Below, piece after piece: positions 1 to 6,989 of a stretch of 9,772 nucleotides of DNA (within the stretch, counting starts at the first letter, position 1; every line of letters starts with the position of its first letter). Origin of the DNA: UKL13-2 sp038236905 (GTDB lineage Bacteria > Pseudomonadota > Gammaproteobacteria > Burkholderiales > Usitatibacteraceae); contig JBBRZG010000137.1 in assembly GCA_038236905.1 (NCBI GenBank), positions 1 to 9,772 of the forward strand. Direction: 5' to 3'. The notes below the pieces were generated by a model, which saw nothing but the letters and a program-made list of their open reading frames with translations, did not search any database and was not told where the DNA came from. The translations under genes and the position numbers were made by a program.

Positions 1-463
1 CATTTACGAGCATTTGATTGATGATGCCGAATTGATCGTGCAGCATCCAGCCCCACATCTTGGCCGAAACAATGGTCGGAATCGCCCACGGTACCAGCAC
101 CGCGGTGCGCACAAACGCGCGGCCACGAAACTCTTGATTCAACAGCATCGCCACACCCAAGCCCGCCAAGGTTTCCAGCGCCACTGAGAAAAACGCAAAC
201 GTAAACGTGTTGCGGATTGAGGTACCCCAATCGCTTTTCCAAAATCCATCGACGTAATTAGGATTGGCAAATAATCCAAACTCACCGAAATAATTTTCGA
301 GGCCAACGAAGCGGCTCGCTGACAAATCGTTAATGTTGGTCTCAGTAAAGCTAAACCAGATCGAGCGGCCGAGCGGCCATGCAGCGACCACGATCATTAA
401 AATAATCATGGGCGCTAAAAATAGCCAAGCCGTGCGAGTGCGGCTGCTGTGGGGATTGCTCAT
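1..463 (-). CDS. Sugar ABC transporter permease, MalF/ThuF-like, N-terminal part (cut by window edge)
   Basis: Inner-membrane permease subunit of a maltose/maltodextrin-type ABC importer, which would form the channel with a MalG-like partner. About 154 codons are open from the ATG at 463 to base 1 with no stop, so the rest lies outside the window. The protein starts MSNPHSSRTRTAWLFLAPMI. A first membrane segment spans about residues 13-35, then comes a short periplasmic stretch (about 36-85) containing FVGLENYF, typical of this family. A second segment (about 88-115, with NTFTFAFFSVALETLAGLGV) opens the permease domain, and a third covers about 125-143 (AVLVPWAIPTIVS). The first periplasmic loop is much shorter than in E. 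coli MalF and closer to ThuF/LacF-type permeases. It follows the binding-protein gene by 39 bp on the same strand, implying one operon. The ribosome site is weak (AGAAGA about 5 nt upstream). The family is secure; the exact sugar is inferred. Confidence 0.9.
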   Translation of the reverse strand, partial: MSNPHSSRTRTAWLFLAPMIILMIVVAAWPLGRSIWFSFTETNINDLSASRFVGLENYFGEFGLFANPNYVDGFWKSDWGTSIRNTFTFAFFSVALETLAGLGVAMLLNQEFRGRAFVRTAVLVPWAIPTIVSAKMWGWMLHDQFGIINQMLVN

Positions 464-502
464 GGGGATCTTCTAAAATTCTAAAAAGCTAATCCGCACA
501 CA

Positions 503-1843
503 TCACCATTTGTTGCGCTTGACTTGAGTGAGCCTGCCCTCAAGTTTCTTGACGGCATCCTCGCCAGTTATTTTCTTCGAGAGAACGTCATGCGCCGCAT
601 CCCAAAACGCCTGGCTGACTTCTGGGTATTTAATGCCGGTCGCAGTGGATGGGCGCGCCACGGCGTTGGTAAATACATCCAACAGACTAGCCATAAAAGG
701 ATTGGCCGCAATCACGTCTTTATCTTTATATAAATCAGGCCGCGTGGGATTGTATGAACCTTTGATGGCGCGGTCCTTTTCGATTTCTGCACTGGTCATG
801 AACATAACTAAATCTGCGGCGGCATCCGGTGACTTGGAATATTTTGAAACGGCCAATTGCCAACCACCCAAGGTAGCTGCATGTTTCCCAGCCGCCCCTT
901 TGGGAAGCGGCGCCACGCCAAATTTACCCTTCACCGGGCTATCTGGTGCTTGCATCAACGACCATGCATAGGGCCAATTGCGCATGAACAACGCCTTGCC
1001 ATTTTGGAATACACCGCGCGTGTCTTCCTCCGCATAGTTCAGCACGCCGCTCGGCGAAATAGTGCCAATCCACGAAGCCGCCGTGTTTAACGCTTTCGCG
1101 GCGCTCTGATTATTGATCGTCACCTTACCGCTGGTGTCAACAATCGATCCGCCATCAAAGCTCGCGACCCATTCCAATGCGCTGCACGACAGCCCTTCGT
1201 AAGCTTTGGCGTGGAATACAAATCCCTGAAAATCAGCCGCGCCGGCGCCTCCGCTTGCGCGTTCGCCAGCCTGCACTTTCTTGGCAGCCGCGGCTAAATC
1301 ATCCCATGTGTCCGGCACCTTCAAGCCGTACTTATCCAGCAAGTCTTTGCGGTAGTAAAGCAGCCCCGCATCGGTAAACCACGGCATACCGAGCAATTTT
1401 CCGTCGACCGTATTGTTCGCGACAATGGCGGGAAAATGCTGACTCTCGACGCCTTTGGAATATTTTTTTAGGTCGAGCAAATGATCCTTAATGATGCCCG
1501 GCCACACGATGTCCACCATCAACACATCCACGTCAGGCGACTTGGCCGCAAATAGTTGACGATAGAGCGCAAGGCTGTCGGTAGTGCTGGTGGGCTGGGA
1601 AAAAATCTTGACTGTGTTGCCGGTTTTTTTTGCCCACTCGCCAGTGTGGCGTTTACAAAATTCAAAGTCAGCACCATTGGTGCCGCAAGCAATCGTGACG
1701 GTGGCAGCATGCGCAGGGAACACGAATGCAGTTGCAACGGTAAAGGCAAGCGCGGAGGCGAACGCACAGATAGAAGCGGAAGTAGCTGACAAGCCATTAA
1801 CGGTGGCGAATTTATTGAATACAGTCTTAGTGTTGGTTTGCAT
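503..1843 (-). CDS. Periplasmic sugar-binding protein of an ABC importer (extracellular solute-binding protein family 1, maltose/trehalose type)
   Basis: Periplasmic receptor that captures maltose, trehalose or maltodextrins and delivers them to the permease encoded just downstream. The protein has 446 residues, slightly longer than E. coli MalE. It has a Sec signal peptide with a long n-region and a hydrophobic stretch at about 25-42; cleavage is likely after AHA at residue 46. Family hallmarks are visible: KKTGNTVKIFSQPTSTTD, then DVDVLMVDIVWPGI (the lobe-1 pattern of ThuE/TMBP-like proteins), MRNWPY at 287-292, and GGWQLAVSKYSK. Cys53 and Cys63, just after the cleavage site, could form a disulfide. 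The ATG at 1843 has a good ribosome site (GGAGTGAGG, 1856-1848), better than any other gene here, fitting the high expression expected of a binding protein. It lies between the pullulanase and permease genes on the same strand. The family is firm; ligand identity is inferred from the starch-degrading neighbours. Confidence 0.93.
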   Translation of the reverse strand: MQTNTKTVFNKFATVNGLSATSASICAFASALAFTVATAFVFPAHAATVTIACGTNGADFEFCKRHTGEWAKKTGNTVKIFSQPTSTTDSLALYRQLFAAKSPDVDVLMVDIVWPGIIKDHLLDLKKYSKGVESQHFPAIVANNTVDGKLLGMPWFTDAGLLYYRKDLLDKYGLKVPDTWDDLAAAAKKVQAGERASGGAGAADFQGFVFHAKAYEGLSCSALEWVASFDGGSIVDTSGKVTINNQSAAKALNTAASWIGTISPSGVLNYAEEDTRGVFQNGKALFMRNWPYAWSLMQAPDSPVKGKFGVAPLPKGAAGKHAATLGGWQLAVSKYSKSPDAAADLVMFMTSAEIEKDRAIKGSYNPTRPDLYKDKDVIAANPFMASLLDVFTNAVARPSTATGIKYPEVSQAFWDAAHDVLSKKITGEDAVKKLEGRLTQVKRNKW

Positions 1844-1847
1844 AATT

Positions 1848-1856
1848 CCTCACTCC
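1848..1856 (-). promoter_or_regulatory. Ribosome binding site of the sugar-binding protein gene
   Basis: On the minus strand GGAGTGAGG precedes the ATG at 1843, with GAGG ending 4 nt before it and GGAG 9 nt before it. It fixes the start codon and is the strongest such site among the minus-strand genes. Confidence 0.75.
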
Positions 1857-1889
1857 GATTTATGTTTTTATTTGCTACCCACATCGATA

Positions 1890-1922
1890 CACGGCCGCGT
1901 CTGCAACATCAATCCGGCCGTG
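1890..1922 (-). repeat. Perfect 8-bp inverted repeat in the leader of the binding-protein gene
   Basis: CACGGCCG (1890-1897) and CGGCCGTG (1915-1922) are exact reverse complements separated by 17 nt. Each arm also contains the self-palindrome CGGCCG. In RNA this would be a very stable GC-rich hairpin ending 46 nt before the ATG of the binding-protein gene. No T-run follows on the minus strand (TATCGATGTGGG), so it is not a standard intrinsic terminator. It could instead be a 3'-end stabiliser for the upstream pullulanase message, a 5' leader element, or a pair of protein-binding sites. Confidence 0.6.
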
Positions 1923-1984
1923 CTACAAAACGTTCAACTGCTTCCACACCACGCGTTGGAACTTCATAAACATTATCACAGCCG

Positions 1985-2002
1985 CTTCGCCTGCGGGCGA
2001 AG
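1985..2002. repeat. Small GC-rich hairpin just downstream of the pullulanase stop codon
   Basis: CTTCGCC (1985-1991), loop TGCG, GGCGAAG (1996-2002) forms a perfect 7-bp stem beginning 18 nt after the pullulanase stop. No uridine run follows it in the direction of pullulanase transcription, so it may slow or protect transcripts rather than end them. The rest of the 1844-2020 gap shows no gene. A promoter for the binding-protein gene is likely somewhere here, but no convincing -35/-10 pair stands out. Confidence 0.4.
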
Positions 2003-2020
2003 GCGCGATCAGGTAGTTTT

Positions 2021-5008
2021 TCATTCACGATCCTGAACAACATAAACCAGCGCTGTTCTAGGCGGTATGGTGAATTTTCCGCTACCGCGTTCGTAGCGTG
2101 CAGATGTCGCCGGACGCTTATCTGCTGCGCCGCTACTCAAATGCACCGGATGGAGCACATAGGCCTTGTTTTTTTCGTCGGGCAATGCAATCGTCTGTGC
2201 GGTTTTATCGACATTAATAAAGTACATGAGCGCAGAATAATTGCTGCCGGCAAGCCCGAGGCCATCAAGATGACCGACGATAACAACTGGATTCTGCTGT
2301 GAACCTGTGTTGTAAAACCGCAGGCGATTTTTTATCTCGGCCGCACTCTTTAAACGGAATAACGTGCTGCTGGAACGGATGCGAAGCAAGTCGCGAAACA
2401 TGTCGCGTGTCCAGGCAATATCTGCGGGTGCTGGTTTGATGCTTGGATTCGCCAATCGGGTTTTAATTAGGTCATATTGGGCGGCATTATCTTTTTTAGG
2501 GGGTGCGCTGACACCAAAATAATTATCGGTGTATGTCCAATCCAAGCGGTTAAACCAATCGCCCGAATCAAAACTATTTCCGTCCATTGATTTTGAACGC
2601 AGCGTATCAATGCCAGCGTGAAAATAAGCGACGCCCTGACTGAATGCCGTGATCGCCGCGCCGAGCATTTGCACACGCGCGCGATCAGCCGTGCTGGTCG
2701 ACAGCGGCAGCCGGTAAGCGTTGATGTCAAACAACGTTTGGTTATCGTGGTTTTCGACATAGTTCACGACTTCACCCGGCTCGCTGACATAGCCTGAGGG
2801 CTGGCCGTTGTAATTAATCGCAGATAATAGCTTTTCAGTATCGTCGGCGGTGCTCGTTAAATAATTGCGAATCGAGCCTGCAAGCCCGACTCGAACCATA
2901 TCTGCCGCACGAAGCAGGCTGGATGCGGACTTTTCTTTTGAAGCGCCATCATTGCTGCGGTTTAGTTCGTTGGGATCGTAGGAAAGCCCATTGATGTAAC
3001 CCTGATTTTTAACCAGACTGTCGCCCGTATCTGCCGCGCCACCGCCGCGCACCGCATCACGGGCGCGATCGCTGAATGTGCCGATACCGCTTCCGTTTAG
3101 TGACAATTGCGAGGCTTGTTTAAACCGTTTTCCATCGGCGACTTCGCCGAAATTCCAGCCTTCACCAATCAATTGAATTTTACGACCCGTGGCGCGATTC
3201 ACCCGCTGCTGAAGGGCCAGCATGACCGCGCGCGGCTGATGTCCCATGAGGTCGAAGCGGAATGAATCGATCTGATATTGCGTCGCCCACAGCACCACCG
3301 AATCAATCATGAGCTTGCCCATCATCGTATTTTCGGTTGCGGTGTTTTCACAGCACGTGGATTGCTCCACCGCGCCTTTTTCATTCAGCCGGTGATAGTA
3401 GCCCGGCACGATCCGATCCAGCACGGATTTTTCTTTTTGGCCCGATGCGGCGGTGTGGTTATACACAACATCCATCCCGACCCGCAAACCAGCCCGATGA
3501 AGAGCGGCAACCATTTGTCGAAATTCCAGAATCCGGCGCGCGCCATCTGCGGCGTCGCTGGCATAGCTGCCTTCGGGCGCGTTGAAATGATAGGGATCAT
3601 AGCCCCAGTTAAAGCAATCTTTTTCCGCCGCCGCCACGATGGCAGCCTGCGGTGCCTCGCCTGCGGGATCAAGCGCGGCAGAGTCAGGTGCGGTTGCAGG
3701 TGCGAAAGGCGCGGCAACACAGCCCGATTCCGGCACCGACGAAAAATCAAAAACAGGCAACAAGTGCACATCGGTCAACCCGGCGTCCGCGAGCGCTTTG
3801 AGATGCTTCATCCCATTCGAACCGGTCTCGGTAAACGCTAAATACTTGCCACGCTTCGCCGCCGATACGGTTGAGTCATTGATCGAAAAGTCGCGCACAT
3901 GCAACTCGTAAATCACCATGTCGGTCGACGCAACAATTTTTTTGACCTCGGTCGATTTTCCCCAGTCATCAGGCTTCAGATCTGCCGTATTCAGGTTCGC
4001 AATATAGCTGCGCGTCGAATCCGTGGTCAGGCTGATTGAATACGGATCGGTCACCGAATTCCTCACCACCCCGACGCCGTTAACAAATACCTCGACGATA
4101 TATTTGTAGTAGTTACCGGAGAGATCAGTTGGCCGATTGAGCGACCAAATTCCCCGCGCGATATCTGCATGCATTGCTTCATGCGCAATTGCCTTGCCCG
4201 CGCCTGACTCGTAAATACATACCGAGACCGCGCGTGCGGTCGGCGCCCACAGCTTGAATTGAGTGCGCCCACTGGGTGCACCGGGTTGAATCAACTTGAC
4301 GCCGAGATCATTGGCATTGCCAGCCTCGGCATAGATATCGTCCAACGCGCCCGCTATTTGCAGCATCGTGGAATCCATCACACGGCCAGACGCATCTTCA
4401 CCAACGAGAATAACCTGCTGGCGCAAAAGAACAGGTATGACGGTTGTGTAGCGTTTGGGAATGGATAGAACAATACCATCGGGAACATATTTGAAATTTG
4501 ACGGTGCGTGGGCGAGTGATCTGTTGTTCGCGATCGGGGTGGGCGTGGCATCGAGACCGATTGAACCGTCCGCACCCACCACTGCGGCACCACGGCTGGC
4601 GATGAGCTGGCCATTTGCCGAATAGTAGAGTTTGAAGCGGCCCGCCGTGTTGCCGAGATTGGTACCGGGCCATTTTATGAACATCCGGTTTAGCCAATAA
4701 GCGCGGGCCTCAAACACGGTGGCCGATGCGGTCAAAATTGTCTCGACGCCACGCGCCATGCAATCATCCAGCCGATGCGTATTTGAAACGAAGGTAGAAG
4801 TTGCGGAAGTCGGCATTGGCCCCCGACCGATCGCAGTGGACGCAGCTGCGGGGGTCGCAAACGCAGAGGGTAACAACACCGCAATAACGAGACCGAGTAG
4901 GGATGCGGCAAGCATCGATGACGCGCGTTGTGCGGCGCGGCGCTCATCGACACGATGACCGAGCTTAAATTGTGTTTTGCAGGGTATTTTGACCAACTCG
5001 CTTTGCAT
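2021..5008 (-). CDS. pulA: Exported pullulanase-type alpha-1,6-glucosidase (GH13 debranching enzyme)
   Basis: Hydrolyses alpha-1,6 branch points of pullulan, amylopectin or branched maltodextrins. The protein has 995 residues from ATG 5008. Signal peptide: basic n-region with R23-R24, hydrophobic core about 32-46, probable cleavage at AFA/AAA (51-56). There is no lipobox, so it should be periplasmic or secreted. An N2-type domain (about 95-230, ARAYWLNRMFIKWPG...FKLYYSANG) is followed by CBM48 (about 245-340, FKLWAPTARAVSV), then the GH13 barrel with the type I pullulanase motif FNWGYDP (466-472). Region I is DVVYNH (D513, H518), region II FRFDLMGH with nucleophile D586, region III GEGWNF with acid/base E616, region IV ENHDN with D755. 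STCCENTATE is also typical of this family, and a beta C-terminal domain ends the protein. An upstream in-frame TTG (5023) would add 5 residues, but it lies inside the promoter/operator. The sugar-binding protein gene follows 177 bp downstream on the same strand. Confidence 0.95.
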   Translation of the reverse strand: MQSELVKIPCKTQFKLGHRVDERRAAQRASSMLAASLLGLVIAVLLPSAFATPAAASTAIGRGPMPTSATSTFVSNTHRLDDCMARGVETILTASATVFEARAYWLNRMFIKWPGTNLGNTAGRFKLYYSANGQLIASRGAAVVGADGSIGLDATPTPIANNRSLAHAPSNFKYVPDGIVLSIPKRYTTVIPVLLRQQVILVGEDASGRVMDSTMLQIAGALDDIYAEAGNANDLGVKLIQPGAPSGRTQFKLWAPTARAVSVCIYESGAGKAIAHEAMHADIARGIWSLNRPTDLSGNYYKYIVEVFVNGVGVVRNSVTDPYSISLTTDSTRSYIANLNTADLKPDDWGKSTEVKKIVASTDMVIYELHVRDFSINDSTVSAAKRGKYLAFTETGSNGMKHLKALADAGLTDVHLLPVFDFSSVPESGCVAAPFAPATAPDSAALDPAGEAPQAAIVAAAEKDCFNWGYDPYHFNAPEGSYASDAADGARRILEFRQMVAALHRAGLRVGMDVVYNHTAASGQKEKSVLDRIVPGYYHRLNEKGAVEQSTCCENTATENTMMGKLMIDSVVLWATQYQIDSFRFDLMGHQPRAVMLALQQRVNRATGRKIQLIGEGWNFGEVADGKRFKQASQLSLNGSGIGTFSDRARDAVRGGGAADTGDSLVKNQGYINGLSYDPNELNRSNDGASKEKSASSLLRAADMVRVGLAGSIRNYLTSTADDTEKLLSAINYNGQPSGYVSEPGEVVNYVENHDNQTLFDINAYRLPLSTSTADRARVQMLGAAITAFSQGVAYFHAGIDTLRSKSMDGNSFDSGDWFNRLDWTYTDNYFGVSAPPKKDNAAQYDLIKTRLANPSIKPAPADIAWTRDMFRDLLRIRSSSTLFRLKSAAEIKNRLRFYNTGSQQNPVVIVGHLDGLGLAGSNYSALMYFINVDKTAQTIALPDEKNKAYVLHPVHLSSGAADKRPATSARYERGSGKFTIPPRTALVYVVQDRE

Positions 5009-5013
5009 GCAAT

Positions 5014-5041
5014 ATTGTAGCAAAACTACAAAATATTTAAA
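5014..5041 (-). promoter_or_regulatory. Candidate sigma-70 promoter of the pullulanase gene with extended -10
   Basis: On the minus strand TGC-TACAAT forms an extended -10 box (hexamer 5019-5014). A weak TTTAAA -35 (5041-5036) lies 16 nt upstream. The expected transcription start falls at about 5006-5009, on the ATG at 5008 itself, which would give a leaderless mRNA and explains why no Shine-Dalgarno sequence precedes the gene. Predicted by eye only. Confidence 0.45.
5015..5031. promoter_or_regulatory. Operator-like inverted repeat 1 (pullulanase side)
   Basis: TTGTAG-CAAAA-CTACAA, a perfect 6-bp inverted repeat with a 5-nt spacer, 6 nt upstream of the pullulanase ATG. Its left arm overlaps the candidate -10 box on the minus strand, as expected of a repressor operator. 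The arms continue imperfectly outward (AATATTGTAG ... CTACAAAATATT). It shares the core TGTAR-N5-YTACA with the second repeat at 5100-5116. The binding protein is unknown. Confidence 0.6.
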
Positions 5042-5078
5042 GCTTATTGGCAGGAGTTTTTACTCTATTGCTCCTCGA

Positions 5079-5106
5079 TTGGACATCGCTCGCAAAAACA
5101 TGTAAT
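5079..5106 (+). promoter_or_regulatory. Tentative promoter of the alpha-amylase lipoprotein gene
   Basis: A TTGGAC (5079-5084) and a TGTAAT (5101-5106) are 16 nt apart and would start transcription near 5113, about 20 nt before the ATG. The -35 match is poor. The -10 lies inside operator-like repeat 2, mirroring the arrangement on the other strand. No Shine-Dalgarno sequence is present in 5113-5132. Confidence 0.3.
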
Positions 5107-5116
5107 TTACTTACAT
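5100..5116. promoter_or_regulatory. Operator-like inverted repeat 2 (amylase side)
   Basis: ATGTAA-TTTAC-TTACAT is a perfect 6-bp inverted repeat with a 5-nt spacer, 16 nt upstream of the amylase ATG. It has the same length, spacer and core (TGTAR-N5-YTACA) as the repeat at 5015-5031. The centres are 85 bp apart, about eight helical turns, so one regulator could occupy both faces of this divergent promoter. Confidence 0.6.
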
Positions 5117-5132
5117 CTATTCTTGTTACCTA

Positions 5133-6854
5133 ATGTTGAAAAATATGCATAAATTAATGCTGTCAGTCGTCTACAAACTAGCGCGCAACCTATTGTTTGC
5201 GGTTACCGCGGTATGTGGACTTAGCGCTTGCGCAACGTCCATCGATTCGAATCATTCAGGTGACAACAATTCTCGTTTGAATAGCGCAACGCGGAATCCT
5301 GACTTACGCGCTATTACCAGCCCGGTTGCGCCCATCGATCCCGGCAGCCGCCTTCCTGTCTATTGGCACAAGGGTGCGTTTATTGAAATATTTGTGCGTG
5401 GTTTTAAAGACAGCGATGGCGACGGCATTGGCGATCTGCGTGGGGTGACCCAAAGCCTGGACTATCTGCAAGACCTCGGCGTCAAAGGCATTTGGCTGAT
5501 GCCGATCACCCAAAGCCTCGACCGCGACCACGGCTATGCGGTGACGGACTATCGCAACATTGAAACCGACTATGGCAATCTGGCCGATTTTGATGAGTTG
5601 CTGAAGCAGGCGCACGCACGCGGCATCGGCATCATCATGGATTATGTGATCAACCACAGCGCCTCGACTCACCCCTTGTTTGTGAGTTCGGCGGCGTCAA
5701 AGACGAGCACATATCGCAATTGGTATTTGTGGGAGAACACGGTTCCGAAAGGCTGGGATATTTACGGGAAAGACCCGTGGCACGCAGCGAGCACGGGTGC
5801 GTACTTTGCGGCATTCGATACCTCGATGCCTGACTTTAATTTGCGTGCGCCCGATGTGCTTGCGTTTCATATGAACAACATGCGGTTCTGGCTAAACCGC
5901 GGCATTGATGGATTCAGATTTGATGCGGTCGGTCATCTGGTCGAAAACGGGCCGAAAGCTTGGGATAACCAAAAGGAAAACTACCTCATCATGAACGAGG
6001 TTCGCGCGCTAGTGGCAAGCTATGAGCGCCGCTACATGGTTTGTGAATCTCCCTCCGACGCGGCCGGCTTCGCGGCACCCAATGCTTGCGGCAGCGGCTT
6101 CGCCTTTGGCCACCATGAGAACGTGGTCAAGGCAGCACGCGGGGACACGACCGCAATTCAGGCAGTGTCCGATTATTTCAGAGCGACGCCACCCGGCATC
6201 GCTTCGGCCGATAGCGTCACATCCAATATGGCCACGATGGTTTCGAATCATGATCAATTTGCCGGCGACCGTTTATGGGATCAGGTGAAAGGCAATGTGG
6301 CGCAATATCGATTAGCGGCGGCAACTTACTTGCTGCAGCCCGGCACGCCGTTCATTTATTACGGTGAAGAGATTGGCATGGCGAATGCGGCCCATCTTGA
6401 CGGCGACCCAAAATTGCGGACACCGATGAGCTGGCGTGCAGATGCGAATAATGCGGGCTTCACCACCGGAAAACCCTTTCGTGCCTCGTCTGGCAATCAG
6501 GCAACCCAGAATGTCGCCAACCAGCGAAATGACCCCGGCTCAATCCTGTCGTTCTACAAAGCGATGTTGAAACTCCGCAACACCCTGCCTTCTATTTCAC
6601 GCGGCAATTACGAGTCACCGTTCGTCATTGGCAACGTGATCGGCTTTCAGCGACGGCTCGGTGCTGAGCAGACCTTGGTGCTCATCAACTATGGCGCTGC
6701 ATCCGCTAACCTCGCCGTCAAGATACCGTCGGCCAATACCTCAATGAAAAAAATGTACCCCAGCGACGGCGGTAATTTATCGTTCAGCATGGCGGGCGAA
6801 GCAGAAGTATCCATAGCCGCGCAATCCGTATTGGTATTTTCAACCGCGCAATGA
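5133..6854 (+). CDS. Alpha-amylase family (GH13) lipoprotein
   Basis: Predicted to hydrolyse alpha-1,4 bonds of starch or dextrins at the outer membrane. The protein has 573 residues. A lipoprotein signal ends in lipobox LSAC (Cys33). The next residue is Ala rather than Asp, which favours outer-membrane sorting. A Ser/Asn-rich linker (about 34-72) leads to the GH13 barrel: YWHKGAFIEIFVRGF, a calcium-type loop DSDGDGIGDLRG from D93, region I DYVINH (D170, H175), region V MPDFN (232-236), region II GFRFDAVGH with nucleophile D264, region III VCESPSD with acid/base E305, and region IV SNHD with D374. A small beta domain closes the protein. The MPDFN motif suggests the GH13_36-like intermediate group. 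Region III lacks the common GEAW/GE form. In-frame ATGs at 5145 and 5157 are alternatives, since none has a ribosome site. Divergent from the pullulanase gene and followed by a second GH13 gene. Confidence 0.92.
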   Translation: MLKNMHKLMLSVVYKLARNLLFAVTAVCGLSACATSIDSNHSGDNNSRLNSATRNPDLRAITSPVAPIDPGSRLPVYWHKGAFIEIFVRGFKDSDGDGIGDLRGVTQSLDYLQDLGVKGIWLMPITQSLDRDHGYAVTDYRNIETDYGNLADFDELLKQAHARGIGIIMDYVINHSASTHPLFVSSAASKTSTYRNWYLWENTVPKGWDIYGKDPWHAASTGAYFAAFDTSMPDFNLRAPDVLAFHMNNMRFWLNRGIDGFRFDAVGHLVENGPKAWDNQKENYLIMNEVRALVASYERRYMVCESPSDAAGFAAPNACGSGFAFGHHENVVKAARGDTTAIQAVSDYFRATPPGIASADSVTSNMATMVSNHDQFAGDRLWDQVKGNVAQYRLAAATYLLQPGTPFIYYGEEIGMANAAHLDGDPKLRTPMSWRADANNAGFTTGKPFRASSGNQATQNVANQRNDPGSILSFYKAMLKLRNTLPSISRGNYESPFVIGNVIGFQRRLGAEQTLVLINYGAASANLAVKIPSANTSMKKMYPSDGGNLSFSMAGEAEVSIAAQSVLVFSTAQ

Positions 6855-6976
6855 ACGAACAATAGTGGCCGCAAGGCGGACTCCGCAATTCTTAAAGTTA
6901 CCAACGAGGAACCACCGACCGCAAGCTTTCAGCAAATACTGTTTCGATAAGTGCGCGGCAACAAGACTTAACGATT

Positions 6977-6981
6977 GAGGA
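6977..6981 (+). promoter_or_regulatory. Ribosome binding site deciding the start of the second GH13 gene
   Basis: GAGGA sits 8 nt before the ATG at 6990. It overlaps the in-frame TTG at 6975, so that TTG is unlikely to be the real start. The 6855-6989 gap otherwise shows no gene and only a trivial 4-bp hairpin (CCGC-AAG-GCGG). Confidence 0.75.
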
Positions 6982-6989
6982 CTTTTGAT

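Noticed and set aside
528..971. 147-residue open frame on the plus strand
   Set aside because: It is antisense to the sugar-binding protein gene, whose protein is unambiguous, and shows no family features.
1912..1928. A third TGTAR-N5-YTACA operator upstream of the binding-protein gene
   Set aside because: CTACAA is present at 1923-1928 but the matching left arm is absent (ATCCGG), so it is at best a half-site.
1985..2002. Hairpin as an intrinsic terminator for the pullulanase gene
   Set aside because: No uridine run follows on the minus strand. The T-run on the plus side is 10 nt away and no plus-strand gene ends there.
3278..3841. 187-residue open frame on the plus strand
   Set aside because: It lies wholly inside the pullulanase gene on the opposite strand, is rich in His/Arg with no recognisable domain, and has no ribosome site.
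5008..5023. TTG at 5023 as the pullulanase start
   Set aside because: It lies within the operator-like repeat, upstream of the predicted transcription start, and has no ribosome site. ATG 5008 is preferred, although it too lacks a Shine-Dalgarno sequence.
6975..6989. TTG at 6975 as the start of the second GH13 gene
   Set aside because: The TTG overlaps the GAGGA ribosome site, which is correctly spaced for ATG 6990; the Tat signal also reads well from 6990.
6855..6989. Terminator or regulatory hairpin between the two plus-strand GH13 genes
   Set aside because: Only a 4-bp CCGC/GCGG stem without a T-run is visible, so cotranscription remains possible.
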